A model generated the notes under the pieces. That model was given only the letters and a program-made list of their open reading frames with translations, searched no databases and had not been told where the DNA came from. A stretch of DNA of 64,000 bases from Cryobacterium sp. HLT2-28 (GTDB lineage: Bacteria; Actinomycetota; Actinomycetes; Actinomycetales; Microbacteriaceae), in the NCBI RefSeq assembly GCF_004402495.1, contig NZ_SOFH01000017.1:1-64000 (forward strand), read 5' to 3'. Of the stretch, positions 37,883 through 46,869 are shown piece after piece (within the stretch, counting starts at the first letter, position 1; each line of letters opens with the position of its first letter). Both the position numbers and the translations under genes were made by a program.

Positions 37883-37936
37883 GTGCTGGACGACTGACGC
37901 CGTCCGACCTCACTGGACCCCTGGGGGCCCGGTTGG

Positions 37937-38320
37937 TTACTTGAGGACTGCGGTGGCGCCGGCAGCTTCGAGAGCAGCCTTGCCCTTTTCAGCGGCCTCC
38001 TTGGAGACGCCTTCGAGGACGGCCTTCGGCGCGCCATCGACGACGGCCTTGGCCTCGCCGAGGCCCAGGCTGGTGAGCTCGCGCACAACCTTGATGACCT
38101 GGATCTTCTTGTCGCCGACGGCTTCGAGAACGACGTCGAACGCGCTCTGCTCTTCGACCTCTTCAGCAGCAGCGGCAGGTCCGGCGGCACCGGCAACGGC
38201 GACCGGAGCAGCAGCGGTGACCTCGAAGGTCTCCTCGAACGCCTTGACGAACTCGCTGAGTTCGATCAGGGTCAGGCCCTTGAACTGTTCGAGCAATTCT
38301 TCGGTGGAAAGCTTTGCCAT
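37937..38320 (-). CDS. rplL: 50S ribosomal protein L7/L12
   Basis: A 127-residue stalk protein of the large ribosomal subunit that recruits translation factors. It has the N-terminal dimerisation segment [29 protein letters not shown], an Ala-rich hinge, and the C-terminal domain ending in [27 protein letters not shown]. It lies 52 bp after rplJ in the usual rplJ-rplL order. Length is typical. Confidence 0.98.
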   Translation of the reverse strand: MAKLSTEELLEQFKGLTLIELSEFVKAFEETFEVTAAAPVAVAGAAGPAAAAEEVEEQSAFDVVLEAVGDKKIQVIKVVRELTSLGLGEAKAVVDGAPKAVLEGVSKEAAEKGKAALEAAGATAVLK

Positions 38321-38372
38321 GATTTTTCTCCCTATAGTTTCTTAGTTACTCACCGCGATGCCAGGCAAATGC

Positions 38373-38888
38373 CTAGTTCGCGGACTCCTGCTTCTCACGC
38401 AGCGCGTCGATGGTGCGAACAGCCTTCGACAGCGGTGCGTTGAACAGATATGCGGCTCCGAACAGCGAGGCCTTGAAGGCACCGGCCAGCTTGGCCAGCA
38501 GCACCTCACGGGACTCGAGGTCGGCGAGCTTGCCTACCTCTGCAGCGGTGAGCGGGTTACCGTCGAAGTAACCACCCTTCACCACCAGGAGAGGGTTTGC
38601 CTTGGTAAAGGCACGCAGGGTCTTCGCTACGGCGACGGGGTCTCCGTGCACGAAGGCGATTGCGGACGGACCGACAAGCTCGTCGTCAAACGACGTGATG
38701 CCGGCGTTGTTGGCCGCAATCTTGGTCAGCGTGTTCTTTACCACGGCGTACGTGGCGTCCGCACTGATGGATACGCGCAGCGTCTTGAGCTGCGCAACAG
38801 TGAGACCGCGGTACTCGGTGAGCAGAACGGCGGTCGAGCTCTGGAATTTCTCCGTCAGCTCGGCGACCGTTGCTTCCTTGTTCGCCAT
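38373..38888 (-). CDS. rplJ: 50S ribosomal protein L10
   Basis: A 171-residue L10, which anchors L7/L12 dimers to the ribosome. It starts [31 protein letters not shown], with the typical [13 protein letters not shown] and VKNTLTKIA motifs. The ATG at 38888 has AGAGGAG four bases upstream; the longer frame runs through the leader and is rejected. Expression is probably controlled by the leader at 38930-39085, which binds the L10-L12 complex in other bacteria. Confidence 0.97.
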   Translation of the reverse strand: MANKEATVAELTEKFQSSTAVLLTEYRGLTVAQLKTLRVSISADATYAVVKNTLTKIAANNAGITSFDDELVGPSAIAFVHGDPVAVAKTLRAFTKANPLLVVKGGYFDGNPLTAAEVGKLADLESREVLLAKLAGAFKASLFGAAYLFNAPLSKAVRTIDALREKQESAN

Positions 38889-39149
38889 GGCGCTCCTCTT
38901 GGTTTTCATGTGCCGGTAGCCCGGGGCGCAGACATGAAAAAAGCCCCAGCGCAAGCGCCGGAGCTGGGAGGCAATCCACGAGGGAGTGCATTCTGACTTC
39001 GATTCCTGCGCGGGCCGTTCACGTGAATGAACCTTCGATCAACGCTTCCTGTGCAGGGGCGATGACAACCGGCGGTCTTTGGCTGTAGATCACTCTAGGT
39101 GACCCGGGCCCGGCCCGCAAATCGACGGCCCGGCGTTCGTCCCCGACAT
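38889..39149 (-). ncRNA. L10 leader of rplJL (approximate extent)
   Basis: The 5' leader of rplJ. On the minus strand it contains GCCAAAGACCGCCGG, a segment typical of L10 leaders, and downstream the terminator-like hairpin at 38937-38969. In this family L10-L12 bound to the leader RNA represses its own operon. The 5' end is not visible; about 39085 is likely. The remainder of the gap to 39149 shows no gene. Confidence 0.7.
38937..38969 (-). terminator. Attenuator hairpin in the rplJ leader
   Basis: On the minus strand CCCAGC pairs with GCTGGG around an inner GCGC-containing loop, followed directly by GCTTTTTTC. That is a classic intrinsic terminator 49 bases before the rplJ start. Its place inside the leader indicates attenuation by a competing upstream fold. 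Confidence 0.8.
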
Positions 39150-39201
39150 TTAGTTGACCTGAGTTCACTAACGCCATATAGTTGACGTCTGTCAATTATA
39201 T
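39150..39201. promoter_or_regulatory. Two operators upstream of the DHA2-type MFS pump
   Basis: TTAGTTGA-N6-TTCACTAA (39150-39171) and ATATAGTTGAC-N4-GTCAATTATAT (39176-39201) are two palindromes sharing the TAGTTGAC half-site, centres 28 bp apart. The second lies 11 bases from the start codon and would overlap the promoter and ribosome-binding region. The MarR protein encoded downstream is the likely ligand. Confidence 0.75.
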
Positions 39202-39212
39202 CCGGGAGTCTC

Positions 39213-40994
39213 ATGCCACGCGCTTCGCGCACCACCACCTCGTCCGCCAGGCCCGCCGCGCCGGCCGCACGCACCGTTTCCGCCGACGGTTCCATGTCCA
39301 AACGCCAGGTGCTCGAGGCCCTGTCCGGCCTGCTGCTGGGCATGTTCGTCTCGATCCTGGCCGGAACGGTGGTCAGCACCTCGCTCCCGATCATCATCTC
39401 CGACCTGCACGGCAACCAGTCCGCCTACACGTGGGTGATCACGGCCACCCTGCTCGCCACCACCGTGAGCACCCCGATCTGGGGCAAGTTCGCCGACCTG
39501 TTCAACCGCAAGCTGCTCATCCAGCTGGCCCTGGCCGTGTTCGTGCTCGGCTCGGCGCTGGCCGGGCTGTCCCAGGACACCGGCACCCTGATCGGCTTCC
39601 GGGTGTTGCAGGGCCTCGGCGCCGGCGGCCTCGCCGCGCTCAGCCAGATCATCATGGCCGACATCATCAGCCCGCGCGACCGCGGCAGGTACGCCGGCCT
39701 GTTCGGCGCCGTGATGGCCGTCGGCACCGTCGGCGGCCCGCTGCTCGGCGGCGTGGTGACGGATGCGTTCGGCTGGCGCTGGAACTTCTTCATCGCCCTT
39801 CCCGTGGCGATCGCCGCCATCGTGCTGCTGCAGCGCACCCTGCACCTGCCCGAGCGGATCCGTCGCGCGGTGCGGATCGACTACCTCGGCGCCGTGCTGA
39901 TCACCGGGGGCGTATCGCTGCTGCTGATCTGGGTGACCCTGGCCGGGAGCCAGTTCGAGTGGGCATCCGTGTCGTCGTTCCTCATGGTCGGCGGCGCCGC
40001 GCTGCTCCTGTCGCTGGCCATCGTGGTCGAGTCCCGGGTGACGGAGCCGATCATCCCCCTCGGCCTGTTCCGCGACCGCACGTTCACCCTGGCCACCATC
40101 GCCAGCGTCTCCGTGGGGGTCGCCATGTTCGGCACCTCGGTCTTTCTCAGCCAGTACATGCAGCTCGCCCGGGGCGCGACGCCGACCCAGTCCGGCCTGC
40201 TCACCATCCCGATGATGGGCGGCTTCCTGGTCTCCTCGACCACGTTCGGCACCCTGATCAGCCGCACCGGCAAGTGGAAGTCGATCATGGTCTCCGGCAG
40301 CGTGCTCGTGATCGTCGGTCTGCTGCTGCTCGGTTCCCTGACCAGCACGACGAGCCTGCTCTTCGTCGGGGTCTTCATGTTCGTGCTCGGCTCCGGGCTC
40401 GGCATGCTGATGCAGAACCTCGTGCTGGTCGTGCAGAACGGGGTCGAGGTCGCAACCCTCGGGGTGGCCACCAGCGCGGTCACCTTCTTCCGCAGCCTGG
40501 GCGGCACGATCGGGGTCTCCGTTCTCGGCTCCGTGCTCGGCACGGTCGTCTCCCAGCAGATCACCGCCGGGATCGGCCAGTTGAGCCCGGCCAACCAGGC
40601 GGCCGCTGCGGCCGCCCTCGGCTCCGGCACCATCCCGCAGATCGCGGCATTGCCCGACGCGATCCGGGTACTGGTCGAGTCCGCCTACGGTTCGGGCGTC
40701 GGCACGGTCTTCCTGCTCGGCGCGCCGCTGGCCGTGATCACCCTCATCGCGGTCGCCCTGCTGCCCAACGCGTCGCTCGGCACCCGCACCGGCATCGCCC
40801 GGGCGCACGCAGACGCGGCAGGCGGTGCGGCCGACGGTGCGGCCGTGCGTGAGATCGCGCTGGTCGAGGACATCCTGATCGACGCGGGGGCGGCGGCCTC
40901 GGCCCTCCCTCCGGTCGGCCTGAACGATCCGACGGAGGCGGCCCTGGTCGGCTGCGACGGCGAGCCGGCGCCGTCCGGGCTGCGTAGTCTGTGA
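39213..40994 (+). CDS. DHA2-type MFS drug transporter
   Basis: A 593-residue MFS pump of the 14-helix EmrB/QacA group. SILAGTVVSTSLPIIISDLHGNQSAYTWVITATLL is the typical N-terminal segment, followed by GKFADLFNRKLLIQ and QGLGAGGLAALSQIIMADIISPRDRGRYAGL (motif C region). About 85 C-terminal residues after the last helix are hydrophilic and variable. The start MPRAS has GGGAG upstream. Co-transcribed with the MarR gene, which starts at its stop codon. Confidence 0.92.
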   Translation: MPRASRTTTSSARPAAPAARTVSADGSMSKRQVLEALSGLLLGMFVSILAGTVVSTSLPIIISDLHGNQSAYTWVITATLLATTVSTPIWGKFADLFNRKLLIQLALAVFVLGSALAGLSQDTGTLIGFRVLQGLGAGGLAALSQIIMADIISPRDRGRYAGLFGAVMAVGTVGGPLLGGVVTDAFGWRWNFFIALPVAIAAIVLLQRTLHLPERIRRAVRIDYLGAVLITGGVSLLLIWVTLAGSQFEWASVSSFLMVGGAALLLSLAIVVESRVTEPIIPLGLFRDRTFTLATIASVSVGVAMFGTSVFLSQYMQLARGATPTQSGLLTIPMMGGFLVSSTTFGTLISRTGKWKSIMVSGSVLVIVGLLLLGSLTSTTSLLFVGVFMFVLGSGLGMLMQNLVLVVQNGVEVATLGVATSAVTFFRSLGGTIGVSVLGSVLGTVVSQQITAGIGQLSPANQAAAAAALGSGTIPQIAALPDAIRVLVESAYGSGVGTVFLLGAPLAVITLIAVALLPNASLGTRTGIARAHADAAGGAADGAAVREIALVEDILIDAGAAASALPPVGLNDPTEAALVGCDGEPAPSGLRSL

Positions 40995-40996
40995 GC

Positions 40997-41443
40997 ATGA
41001 CGCAGACCAGCCAGGGCGACACCGGCGCCGCGATCGCCGAGGTCGAGGAGCAGTTGAGCGTGCTCGCCGGGCACATCCGGGCGAGCATGCGCGACGCCGC
41101 CCTCAGCATCGACCCGGCGCTGCAGCCGTTCGGACTGAAGATGCTGCGCCTCCTCGCCCGGTGCGGGCCCACCCACGCCAGTGCCGTCGCCGCGGCGCTC
41201 TACGTGGACAAGAGCGTGATCAGCCGCCAGGCCAGGCTGCTCTGCGATCTGGGGCTGCTGGAGACCCAGGTCGATCCGGCCGACGGCCGGGCGCGGTTCC
41301 TCGCGGTCACGCCGGAGGCGGTGCGGAAGCTCGCCGAGGTGCGGGCCGGCGACACGGCGATCGTGCACCGCCGTCTGGGCAGCTGGCCGGCCGGCGAGCT
41401 GCGCGAACTGGCCCGGCTGCTGGCCAAGCTCAACACCCCGTAG
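40997..41443 (+). CDS. MarR-family regulator of the DHA2-type pump
   Basis: A 148-residue MarR protein with a winged helix at about 50-115: GPTHASAVAAALYVDKSVISRQARLLCDLGLLETQVDPADGRARFLAVTPEA. The ATG at 40997 follows the pump stop by two bases; the GTG at 40991 would overlap it. It probably represses the pump and itself through the palindromes at 39150-39201. Confidence 0.9.
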   Translation: MTQTSQGDTGAAIAEVEEQLSVLAGHIRASMRDAALSIDPALQPFGLKMLRLLARCGPTHASAVAAALYVDKSVISRQARLLCDLGLLETQVDPADGRARFLAVTPEAVRKLAEVRAGDTAIVHRRLGSWPAGELRELARLLAKLNTP

Positions 41444-41476
41444 CCGCGCGCGGCCCCGGGTCAGCCGAGCGACAGG

Positions 41477-42955
41477 TCAGCCGAGCGGCAGGGACACCCG
41501 GAAGCAGGTGCGGCCGGGGCGACTGTCCACGGTCACCTCGCCGTGGTGGGCGGTCACCACGGCATCCACGATCGCGAGACCGAGGCCGGTGCTGCCCGTG
41601 CCGCGGAAGCGGGAGCTGTCGCCGCGGGCGAAACGCTCGAACAGGGTCGACATGAGGTTCTCGGGGATGCCCGGGCCGTCATCCGTCACGCTCACCACGG
41701 CCCGGTCGCCCAGGGTGGTCAGCGCGACCTCTACCCTGGTCTCCGGCGGCGTGTGGATGCGGGCGTTCGCGAGCAGGTTGGCGAAGACCTGGTGCAGCCT
41801 GGCGGCGTCGCCGACGACCTGGACCGGTTCGTCGGGAAGGTCGAGGTCCAGGACCCGGTCCCGGCCGGCCGCATGGGCGTCGCTGACGACGTCGACGAGC
41901 AGGCTGGTGAGGTCGACCGTCCCGTGTTCGAGCTCCCGGCCTTCGTCGAGCCTGGCGAGCAGGAGCAGGTCCTCGACCAGCCCGGTCATCCGGATCGACT
42001 CCGATTCGATCCGCCCGAGCGAGTGCAGCGCGTCGGCCGGGAGATCCTGGCCGGTACGGCGGGTGAGCTCGGAGTAGCCGCGGATCGAGGCGAGCGGCGT
42101 GCGCAACTCGTGGCTGGCATCCGCGACGAACTGGCGCACCTTGCGCTCGCTGGCCTGCCGGGTCTCCAGGGCGACGTCGACGTGGTCGAGCATCCGGTTC
42201 AGCGCGGACCCCACCCGGCCGACCTCGGTGCGCGGGTCGGTGTCGGCGGCCGGAACCCGGTCGACCAGGGAGACCTCCCCGTGGTCGAGCGGCAGTTCGG
42301 CGACCCGGGCCGCGGTCTCGGTGACCCGCTGCAGCGGGCGGAGCGCGAGCCGCACGATCCACAGTGCCAGGACGGCCACCACGATGATGCCGACCAGGGA
42401 GACAACACCGATGATGATCGCGAGTTGCGCCGCGGTGCCGTTCACCTCGGCGAGCGGGAGGCCGACCAGGTAGAGCACACCGTTGCGGTTGACGTTCGCC
42501 ATGATCCGGTAGTCGCCGACGCTGCCGCCGAGGTCGATGCTCACGGCCCGGGACGGTTGCAGCTGCCGGGCGAGAAGTTCTTTCTGGTGCGTGCTGAGCG
42601 CGGCGATCTCGCCGCTGACCGTCGTGTAGCCGGAGGAGACGCTCGCCCCGTCGAAGACCAGCGCGAGGGTGCCCGGCGGCTGGGCCGGGCCGTTCAGGAT
42701 CGTCTCCGCCGTCGGGATGAAGAGCGCGGGGGCGCCGTCGTCGAGGTCGCGGTGCCCCTCGAGCACGCCCCGGGAGCGGTCGGCCGCGGCGCTGAGCTGC
42801 TGGTCGAGGCCGTCGAGCAGGGAAGCCCGGAGGATCGCGACGCTGACCACGCCGATCGAGACGCTGACCAGCGCGAGCAGGCCGACGACGGCGAGCACGA
42901 GCCGCCGCCGGAGGGTCCAGGGCGCGCGGGGACGGCGCAGCCGCCGGGGCGTCAT
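41477..42955 (-). CDS. Sensor histidine kinase
   Basis: A 492-residue two-component sensor. Membrane helices at about 18-42 and 178-203 enclose an extracellular sensor of about 130 residues; then a HAMP region, a HisKA domain with phosphorylated His282 in FVADASHELRTPLASIRGY, and a HATPase with N box NLLANARIHTPP, DDGPGIP and GTGSTGLGLAIV. It is translated with the regulator, whose stop overlaps its start by one base. The sensor domain has no recognisable ligand family. Confidence 0.94.
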   Translation of the reverse strand: MTPRRLRRPRAPWTLRRRLVLAVVGLLALVSVSIGVVSVAILRASLLDGLDQQLSAAADRSRGVLEGHRDLDDGAPALFIPTAETILNGPAQPPGTLALVFDGASVSSGYTTVSGEIAALSTHQKELLARQLQPSRAVSIDLGGSVGDYRIMANVNRNGVLYLVGLPLAEVNGTAAQLAIIIGVVSLVGIIVVAVLALWIVRLALRPLQRVTETAARVAELPLDHGEVSLVDRVPAADTDPRTEVGRVGSALNRMLDHVDVALETRQASERKVRQFVADASHELRTPLASIRGYSELTRRTGQDLPADALHSLGRIESESIRMTGLVEDLLLLARLDEGRELEHGTVDLTSLLVDVVSDAHAAGRDRVLDLDLPDEPVQVVGDAARLHQVFANLLANARIHTPPETRVEVALTTLGDRAVVSVTDDGPGIPENLMSTLFERFARGDSSRFRGTGSTGLGLAIVDAVVTAHHGEVTVDSRPGRTCFRVSLPLG

Positions 42956-43701
42956 CAGGCGGTCTTCAGCATGTAGCCGGCGCCGCGCACGGTGTGGATC
43001 ATCGGTTCGCGCCCGGCGTCGACCTTCTTGCGCAGGTAGGAGATGTAGATCTCCACCACCGACGATTTGCCGCCGAAGTCGTAGCTCCAGACCCGGTCGA
43101 GGATCTGCGCCTTGCTCAGCACCCGGCGGGGGTTGCGCATCAGGAAGCGCAGCAGCTCGAACTCGGTGGCGGTCAGCTCGATCGGCACGCCCGCCCGGGA
43201 CACCTCGTAGCTGTCCTCGTCGAGGGTGAGGTCGCCGACCGAGATCCGCGGGTCGGTGGAGTCGGACACCGCGAGGGTGGACCGGCGGATGAGGCCGCGC
43301 AGCCGGGCGACGACCTCTTCGAGGCTGAACGGTTTGGTGACGTAGTCGTCGCCGCCCGCGGTCAGGCCGGCGATCCGGTCGTCGAGGGAGTCCTTGGCCG
43401 TGAGGAAGAGCACCGGGGTCTCGTACCCGTCGGCCCGGACCCGCTGCAGCACCTGCAGTCCGTCGATGTCCGGCAGCATGATGTCGAGCACGATCGCATC
43501 CGGCCGGAATTCACGGGCGATGGTGAGCGCCTGACGTCCTTCGCCGGCCGTGCGCACCTCCCAGCCCTCGTACCGGAGGGCCATCGACAGCAGATCGGTG
43601 AGGGTGGGCTCGTCGTCGACCACCAGCACCCGGATCGCACTGCCGTCCGCCTTGTGCAGCCGCGGGCCGCGCGCCGCATGGTCGGTCTCACGAGTGCTCA
43701 T
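42955..43701 (-). CDS. OmpR/PhoB-family response regulator
   Basis: A 248-residue regulator. The receiver domain contains Asp29/Asp30, phospho-acceptor Asp73 (VLDIMLPD) and the Lys of VTKPFSLEE. The winged-helix output domain has LTATEFELLRFLMRNPRRVLSKAQILDRVW and VVEIYISYLRKKVD. Similar to the TcrA/MprA type in actinobacteria. It faces a divergent ABC permease gene across an intergenic region filled with 11-bp repeats that fit tandem binding by this family. Confidence 0.95.
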   Translation of the reverse strand: MSTRETDHAARGPRLHKADGSAIRVLVVDDEPTLTDLLSMALRYEGWEVRTAGEGRQALTIAREFRPDAIVLDIMLPDIDGLQVLQRVRADGYETPVLFLTAKDSLDDRIAGLTAGGDDYVTKPFSLEEVVARLRGLIRRSTLAVSDSTDPRISVGDLTLDEDSYEVSRAGVPIELTATEFELLRFLMRNPRRVLSKAQILDRVWSYDFGGKSSVVEIYISYLRKKVDAGREPMIHTVRGAGYMLKTA

Positions 43702-43718
43702 GCTCCCAGTATCCCCAG

Positions 43719-43833
43719 TCGGCTATGAAACGGCTATGCGAGACCCGTGCCGTTCCTGTGAAGACGCCTATTCCCGGTTCCATGGCCGATTCATAGCCTG
43801 CCGATAGCGCCGCCATAGCCGGCGTTCGTAGCT
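43719..43833. promoter_or_regulatory. Two arrays of 11-bp CATAGCC repeats between regulator and ABC permease
   Basis: Near the regulator, TCATAGCCG-type units repeat twice on the minus strand (43719-43729 and 43730-43740). Near the permease, four head-to-tail 11-bp units on the plus strand share CATAGCC or close variants (43790-43800, 43801-43811, 43812-43822, 43823-43833). An 11-bp spacing of direct repeats is the usual pattern for OmpR/PhoB-type regulators. It implies control of both divergent promoters. Confidence 0.82.
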
Positions 43834-43873
43834 TCAGTTCCGGCGGTGATCCCATCGCCGGAACTGGAGAGCC

Positions 43874-45322
43874 ATGTTTATCACCTACCTGCGGCGGGAG
43901 CTCGCCGGCCGCCGAAAGCAGACCGCGATCGTCGCGATCGGCATGGCCCTGGCCATCGCCCTGGTCATCATCGTCAATGCCGTGTCCAGTGGGGTGCAGC
44001 TCGCCCAGGCCACCGTGCTCGAATCCGTCTACGGCGTCGGCACCGACATCACCGTGAGCCAGACGCCGGCGGCCGGGGACACCAGCGGCGGAGGGCAGAA
44101 GTTCGATTTCGGCGCCGCCGACGGCACCAGGGCCGAAGGCACCACCACGGTCAGCCGGTCCCGGCTGACCGCCACTCGCGGCACGTCGACGTTCGATGCG
44201 ACGGCGCTGGCCACGGTCGGCGCCGTCGACAACGTGAGCGGGGCATCCGCCACCCTCGCGCTGGAGAACACGACCTTCAACGGGGCGCTGCCCACGCGCA
44301 CCCAGGGCACCGCGCCCGCCGAGGGCGCCACCCCGCCGGAGGGCGGCCCGGACGGTGCCGGCGGCAGCTCGTTCAACGTGGACTCCTTCTCCGTGCTCGG
44401 GTTCGACCCGGCCGATGAGGCCGTCGGCCCGCTCTCTGCGGTCACCCTCACCGACGGCCGCTCCCTCACCAAGGCGGATGCCGGCGCCCACGTCGCCGTG
44501 CTCGACTCGAGCTACGCCACCTCAGCGTCGCTCGCCACCGGCGGCACCGTCGCCATCGCCGGGACCGACTTCACCATCGTCGGGCTCGTCACCGCGGCAT
44601 CCGCAGACGCCGCCACGGCCGCCAACGCCTACATCCCGCTCGATGTCGCGCAGACCCTGTCCGGCCTGACCGGGCAGGTCTCCAACATCTACGTGCAGGC
44701 GGCGTCCTCCACCGACATCATTCAGGTGCAGTCCGAAATCGAGAAGGCGCTCCCCGCCGCGACCGTGAAGACCCAGGCCGACCTCGCCTCGAGCGTCTCC
44801 GGGTCCCTCTCGAGCGCCTCCGACCTGGTCAAGAACCTCGGCCTGTGGCTGTCGCTGATCGTGCTCGCCGCGGCATTCCTGATCGCGGTCCTGTTCACGG
44901 TTTCCGGGGTCACCCGGCGCACCCGGGAGTTCGGCACCCTGAAGGCGATCGGCTGGTCCAACGGCACGATCGTGCGCCAGGTCGCGGGCGAATCGCTCGT
45001 GCAGGGCCTGATCGGCGGCGCCGCGGGCATCGCCATCGGCCTGCTCGGCATCCTCGTGGTCAACCTCGTGGCCCCGACCCTGACCGCGGGCACGACCAGC
45101 GTGGCCGCGGCCGGCGCGGGCGGGCCCGACGGCGGACGCGGGTTCGGCGGCGCCGCGCAGGCGGCTGCGACCTCCGACATCGTGCTGACGGCACCGGTGA
45201 CGGTGTCGGTGATCCTGATCGCGGTCGGCCTGTCGGTGCTCGGCGGGCTGCTCGCCGGCGCGATCGGCGGCTGGCGCGCCTCCCGGCTGCGCCCGGCCGA
45301 AGCCCTGCGCAGCATGGCGTGA
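43874..45322 (+). CDS. MacB/FtsX-type ABC transporter permease
   Basis: A 482-residue permease with one N-terminal helix (about 18-40), a large extracellular domain of about 275 residues, and three C-terminal helices. The MacB-like motif SGVTRRTREFGTLKAIGWSNGTIVRQV follows the second helix, and WRASRLRPAEALR closes the protein. The extracellular part is Ala/Gly/Thr-rich. It pairs with the ATPase at 45389 and is probably induced by the divergent two-component system, perhaps for envelope stress or peptide export. Confidence 0.9.
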   Translation: MFITYLRRELAGRRKQTAIVAIGMALAIALVIIVNAVSSGVQLAQATVLESVYGVGTDITVSQTPAAGDTSGGGQKFDFGAADGTRAEGTTTVSRSRLTATRGTSTFDATALATVGAVDNVSGASATLALENTTFNGALPTRTQGTAPAEGATPPEGGPDGAGGSSFNVDSFSVLGFDPADEAVGPLSAVTLTDGRSLTKADAGAHVAVLDSSYATSASLATGGTVAIAGTDFTIVGLVTAASADAATAANAYIPLDVAQTLSGLTGQVSNIYVQAASSTDIIQVQSEIEKALPAATVKTQADLASSVSGSLSSASDLVKNLGLWLSLIVLAAAFLIAVLFTVSGVTRRTREFGTLKAIGWSNGTIVRQVAGESLVQGLIGGAAGIAIGLLGILVVNLVAPTLTAGTTSVAAAGAGGPDGGRGFGGAAQAAATSDIVLTAPVTVSVILIAVGLSVLGGLLAGAIGGWRASRLRPAEALRSMA

Positions 45323-45388
45323 CCGGCCCGCCGTATCGGCCGACCCCGCGTCTCGACCCTCGACCCTCGGCCCTGAAGGAACCAACAG

Positions 45389-46060
45389 ATGTATGAACTG
45401 ACGAACGTGACCAAGAAGTACGACCAGGGCAAACGCTCCGTCACCGCGCTGAGCAACGTGACCCTGACGATCCCGGACGGCCAGATGGTCGCCATCCAGG
45501 GGCCGACCGGCGGCGGCAAGTCCACCCTGCTGCAGATGCTCGGGGCGCTGGACCGGCCCACCGACGGCACCGTGCACCTCGGCGAGGCGGACCTGTCCCG
45601 GCTCGGCGACGGCAAGCTCGGCGTGATCAGGGCCACCAGGATCGGCTTCGTCTTCCAGGGCTTCAACCTGATCCCGACCCTCACCGCGCAGGAGAACGTG
45701 GAGACGGCGCTCGCCCCGCTCGGGCTCGGCCACGCCGACCGCCGGGCACGTGCGGCCGCGGCGCTCGACTCCGTCGGCCTCGGCGACCGGGGCGGGCACC
45801 TGCCCGCCGAGCTGTCCGGCGGGCAGCAGCAGCGGGTCGCGATCGCCCGGGCCCTGGTCAAAGAGCCGACCGTGCTCCTCGCCGACGAACCCACCGGCAA
45901 CCTCGACGAGGGAACCCGCGACGAGATCATGGACCTGCTCGAGGGGCTCTGGCGGGACCGCGGTCTGACCCTGATCGTGGTCACCCACGATTCGGCCGTC
46001 GCCAGGAGGGCCCAGCGCCGCCTGCAGATCACGCAGGGAGTGCTCAAGGAAGTCGCCTGA
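45389..46060 (+). CDS. LolD/MacB-type ABC transporter ATPase
   Basis: A 223-residue ATPase with Walker A GPTGGGKST, Q-loop FVFQGFNLIPTLTAQENVE, signature LSGGQQQRVAIARAL, Walker B LLADEPTGNLD and switch VVTHDSAVA. The start has GAAGGAA upstream. It serves the permease at 43874. Confidence 0.95.
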   Translation: MYELTNVTKKYDQGKRSVTALSNVTLTIPDGQMVAIQGPTGGGKSTLLQMLGALDRPTDGTVHLGEADLSRLGDGKLGVIRATRIGFVFQGFNLIPTLTAQENVETALAPLGLGHADRRARAAAALDSVGLGDRGGHLPAELSGGQQQRVAIARALVKEPTVLLADEPTGNLDEGTRDEIMDLLEGLWRDRGLTLIVVTHDSAVARRAQRRLQITQGVLKEVA

Positions 46061-46160
46061 CTCTCCGCCTCCGCGACTCTCCCCCTCCGTTGTCTCTCCC
46101 GAGCAGACTGCCCCACCGCGCCTGGCGCCGGCGGGAGCCCGGACGGGAGACAATGGGGAG

Positions 46161-46802
46161 GTGACCGACACCATGCTCTCCCTATTCGAGGAGGACGAGT
46201 CACCGGTTCCGGTCGTGGCGGCCACGGCACCGCACCTGCTCCGCATCGTCGCCGATTCGACCGACCGGGTGGCCTGGCTGCGGGCGCGGGCCCAGGGGAT
46301 CACGGCCACGGATGTCGCCAAGCTCGCCACCCCGAAATCGGTGCAGAACGCGGCCTTCGACAAGTTCAACGGCAGCAGTTTCAGCGGCAACACGTTCACG
46401 GACCACGGCCGGGCCCGGGAACCGGAGATCGCGGCCTGGGTGCTCGGCAACTACGGGATCGAACCCAGCACCACCCTTTTCCACGCGGCGGAGCATCGCC
46501 GCCACCTGGCCACGCCCGACGGCGTGGGCGCCGGGGCGGCAGGGCTGGAACTCGCCGAGATCAAGACGACCAGCAAACCGTGGCGCAGCATCCCCCGCTC
46601 GTACCTGCGTCAGGTCTGGTGGCAGCAGTACGTGCTCGGCGCCGAGCGAACCCTGCTCGTCTGGGAGCAGCACAGGGACTTCGTGCCGGTGAACCCCGAG
46701 CCGGAGTGCCGCTGGATCGAGCGAGACGACGACCAGATCGCGATCCTCGTCGGCTACGCCAACGACCTCATCGCCCGGCTCAACACGATGAGCGCCCGGT
46801 AA
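46161..46802 (+). CDS. YqaJ-like (lambda exonuclease-fold) nuclease domain protein
   Basis: A 213-residue protein resembling YqaJ viral recombinases. Active-site candidates are Asp in GITATDVAKLA, Glu in HGRAREPEIAAWV, the E-x-K motif in LELAEIKTTSK and Gln in VWWQQYVLG. YqaJ/lambda exonucleases chew one DNA strand for recombination, usually with a partner single-strand annealing protein in phages. No such partner or other phage gene is near. Start uncertain: GTG at 46161 lacks a spaced ribosome-binding site, and ATG at 46173 is four codons later. Confidence 0.8.
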   Translation: MTDTMLSLFEEDESPVPVVAATAPHLLRIVADSTDRVAWLRARAQGITATDVAKLATPKSVQNAAFDKFNGSSFSGNTFTDHGRAREPEIAAWVLGNYGIEPSTTLFHAAEHRRHLATPDGVGAGAAGLELAEIKTTSKPWRSIPRSYLRQVWWQQYVLGAERTLLVWEQHRDFVPVNPEPECRWIERDDDQIAILVGYANDLIARLNTMSAR

Positions 46803-46826
46803 CGGACAACCGCAGCCCGGGCGAGT

Positions 46827-46869
46827 GGCGGAGGATCGCGCCGGTTCGGGTTCGGCGCGATCCTCCGCC
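46827..46869 (+). terminator. Hairpin after the YqaJ-like gene
   Basis: A perfect 17-bp stem (left arm GGCGGAGGATCGCGCCG, 46827-46843; right arm 46853-46869) around a 9-base loop, 24 bases past the stop codon. No T tract is present. Confidence 0.75.

Noticed and set aside
39085..39149. A small gene upstream of the DHA2 pump
   Set aside because: The gap holds only the likely rplJ promoter and leader start; no frame has a plausible start and composition.
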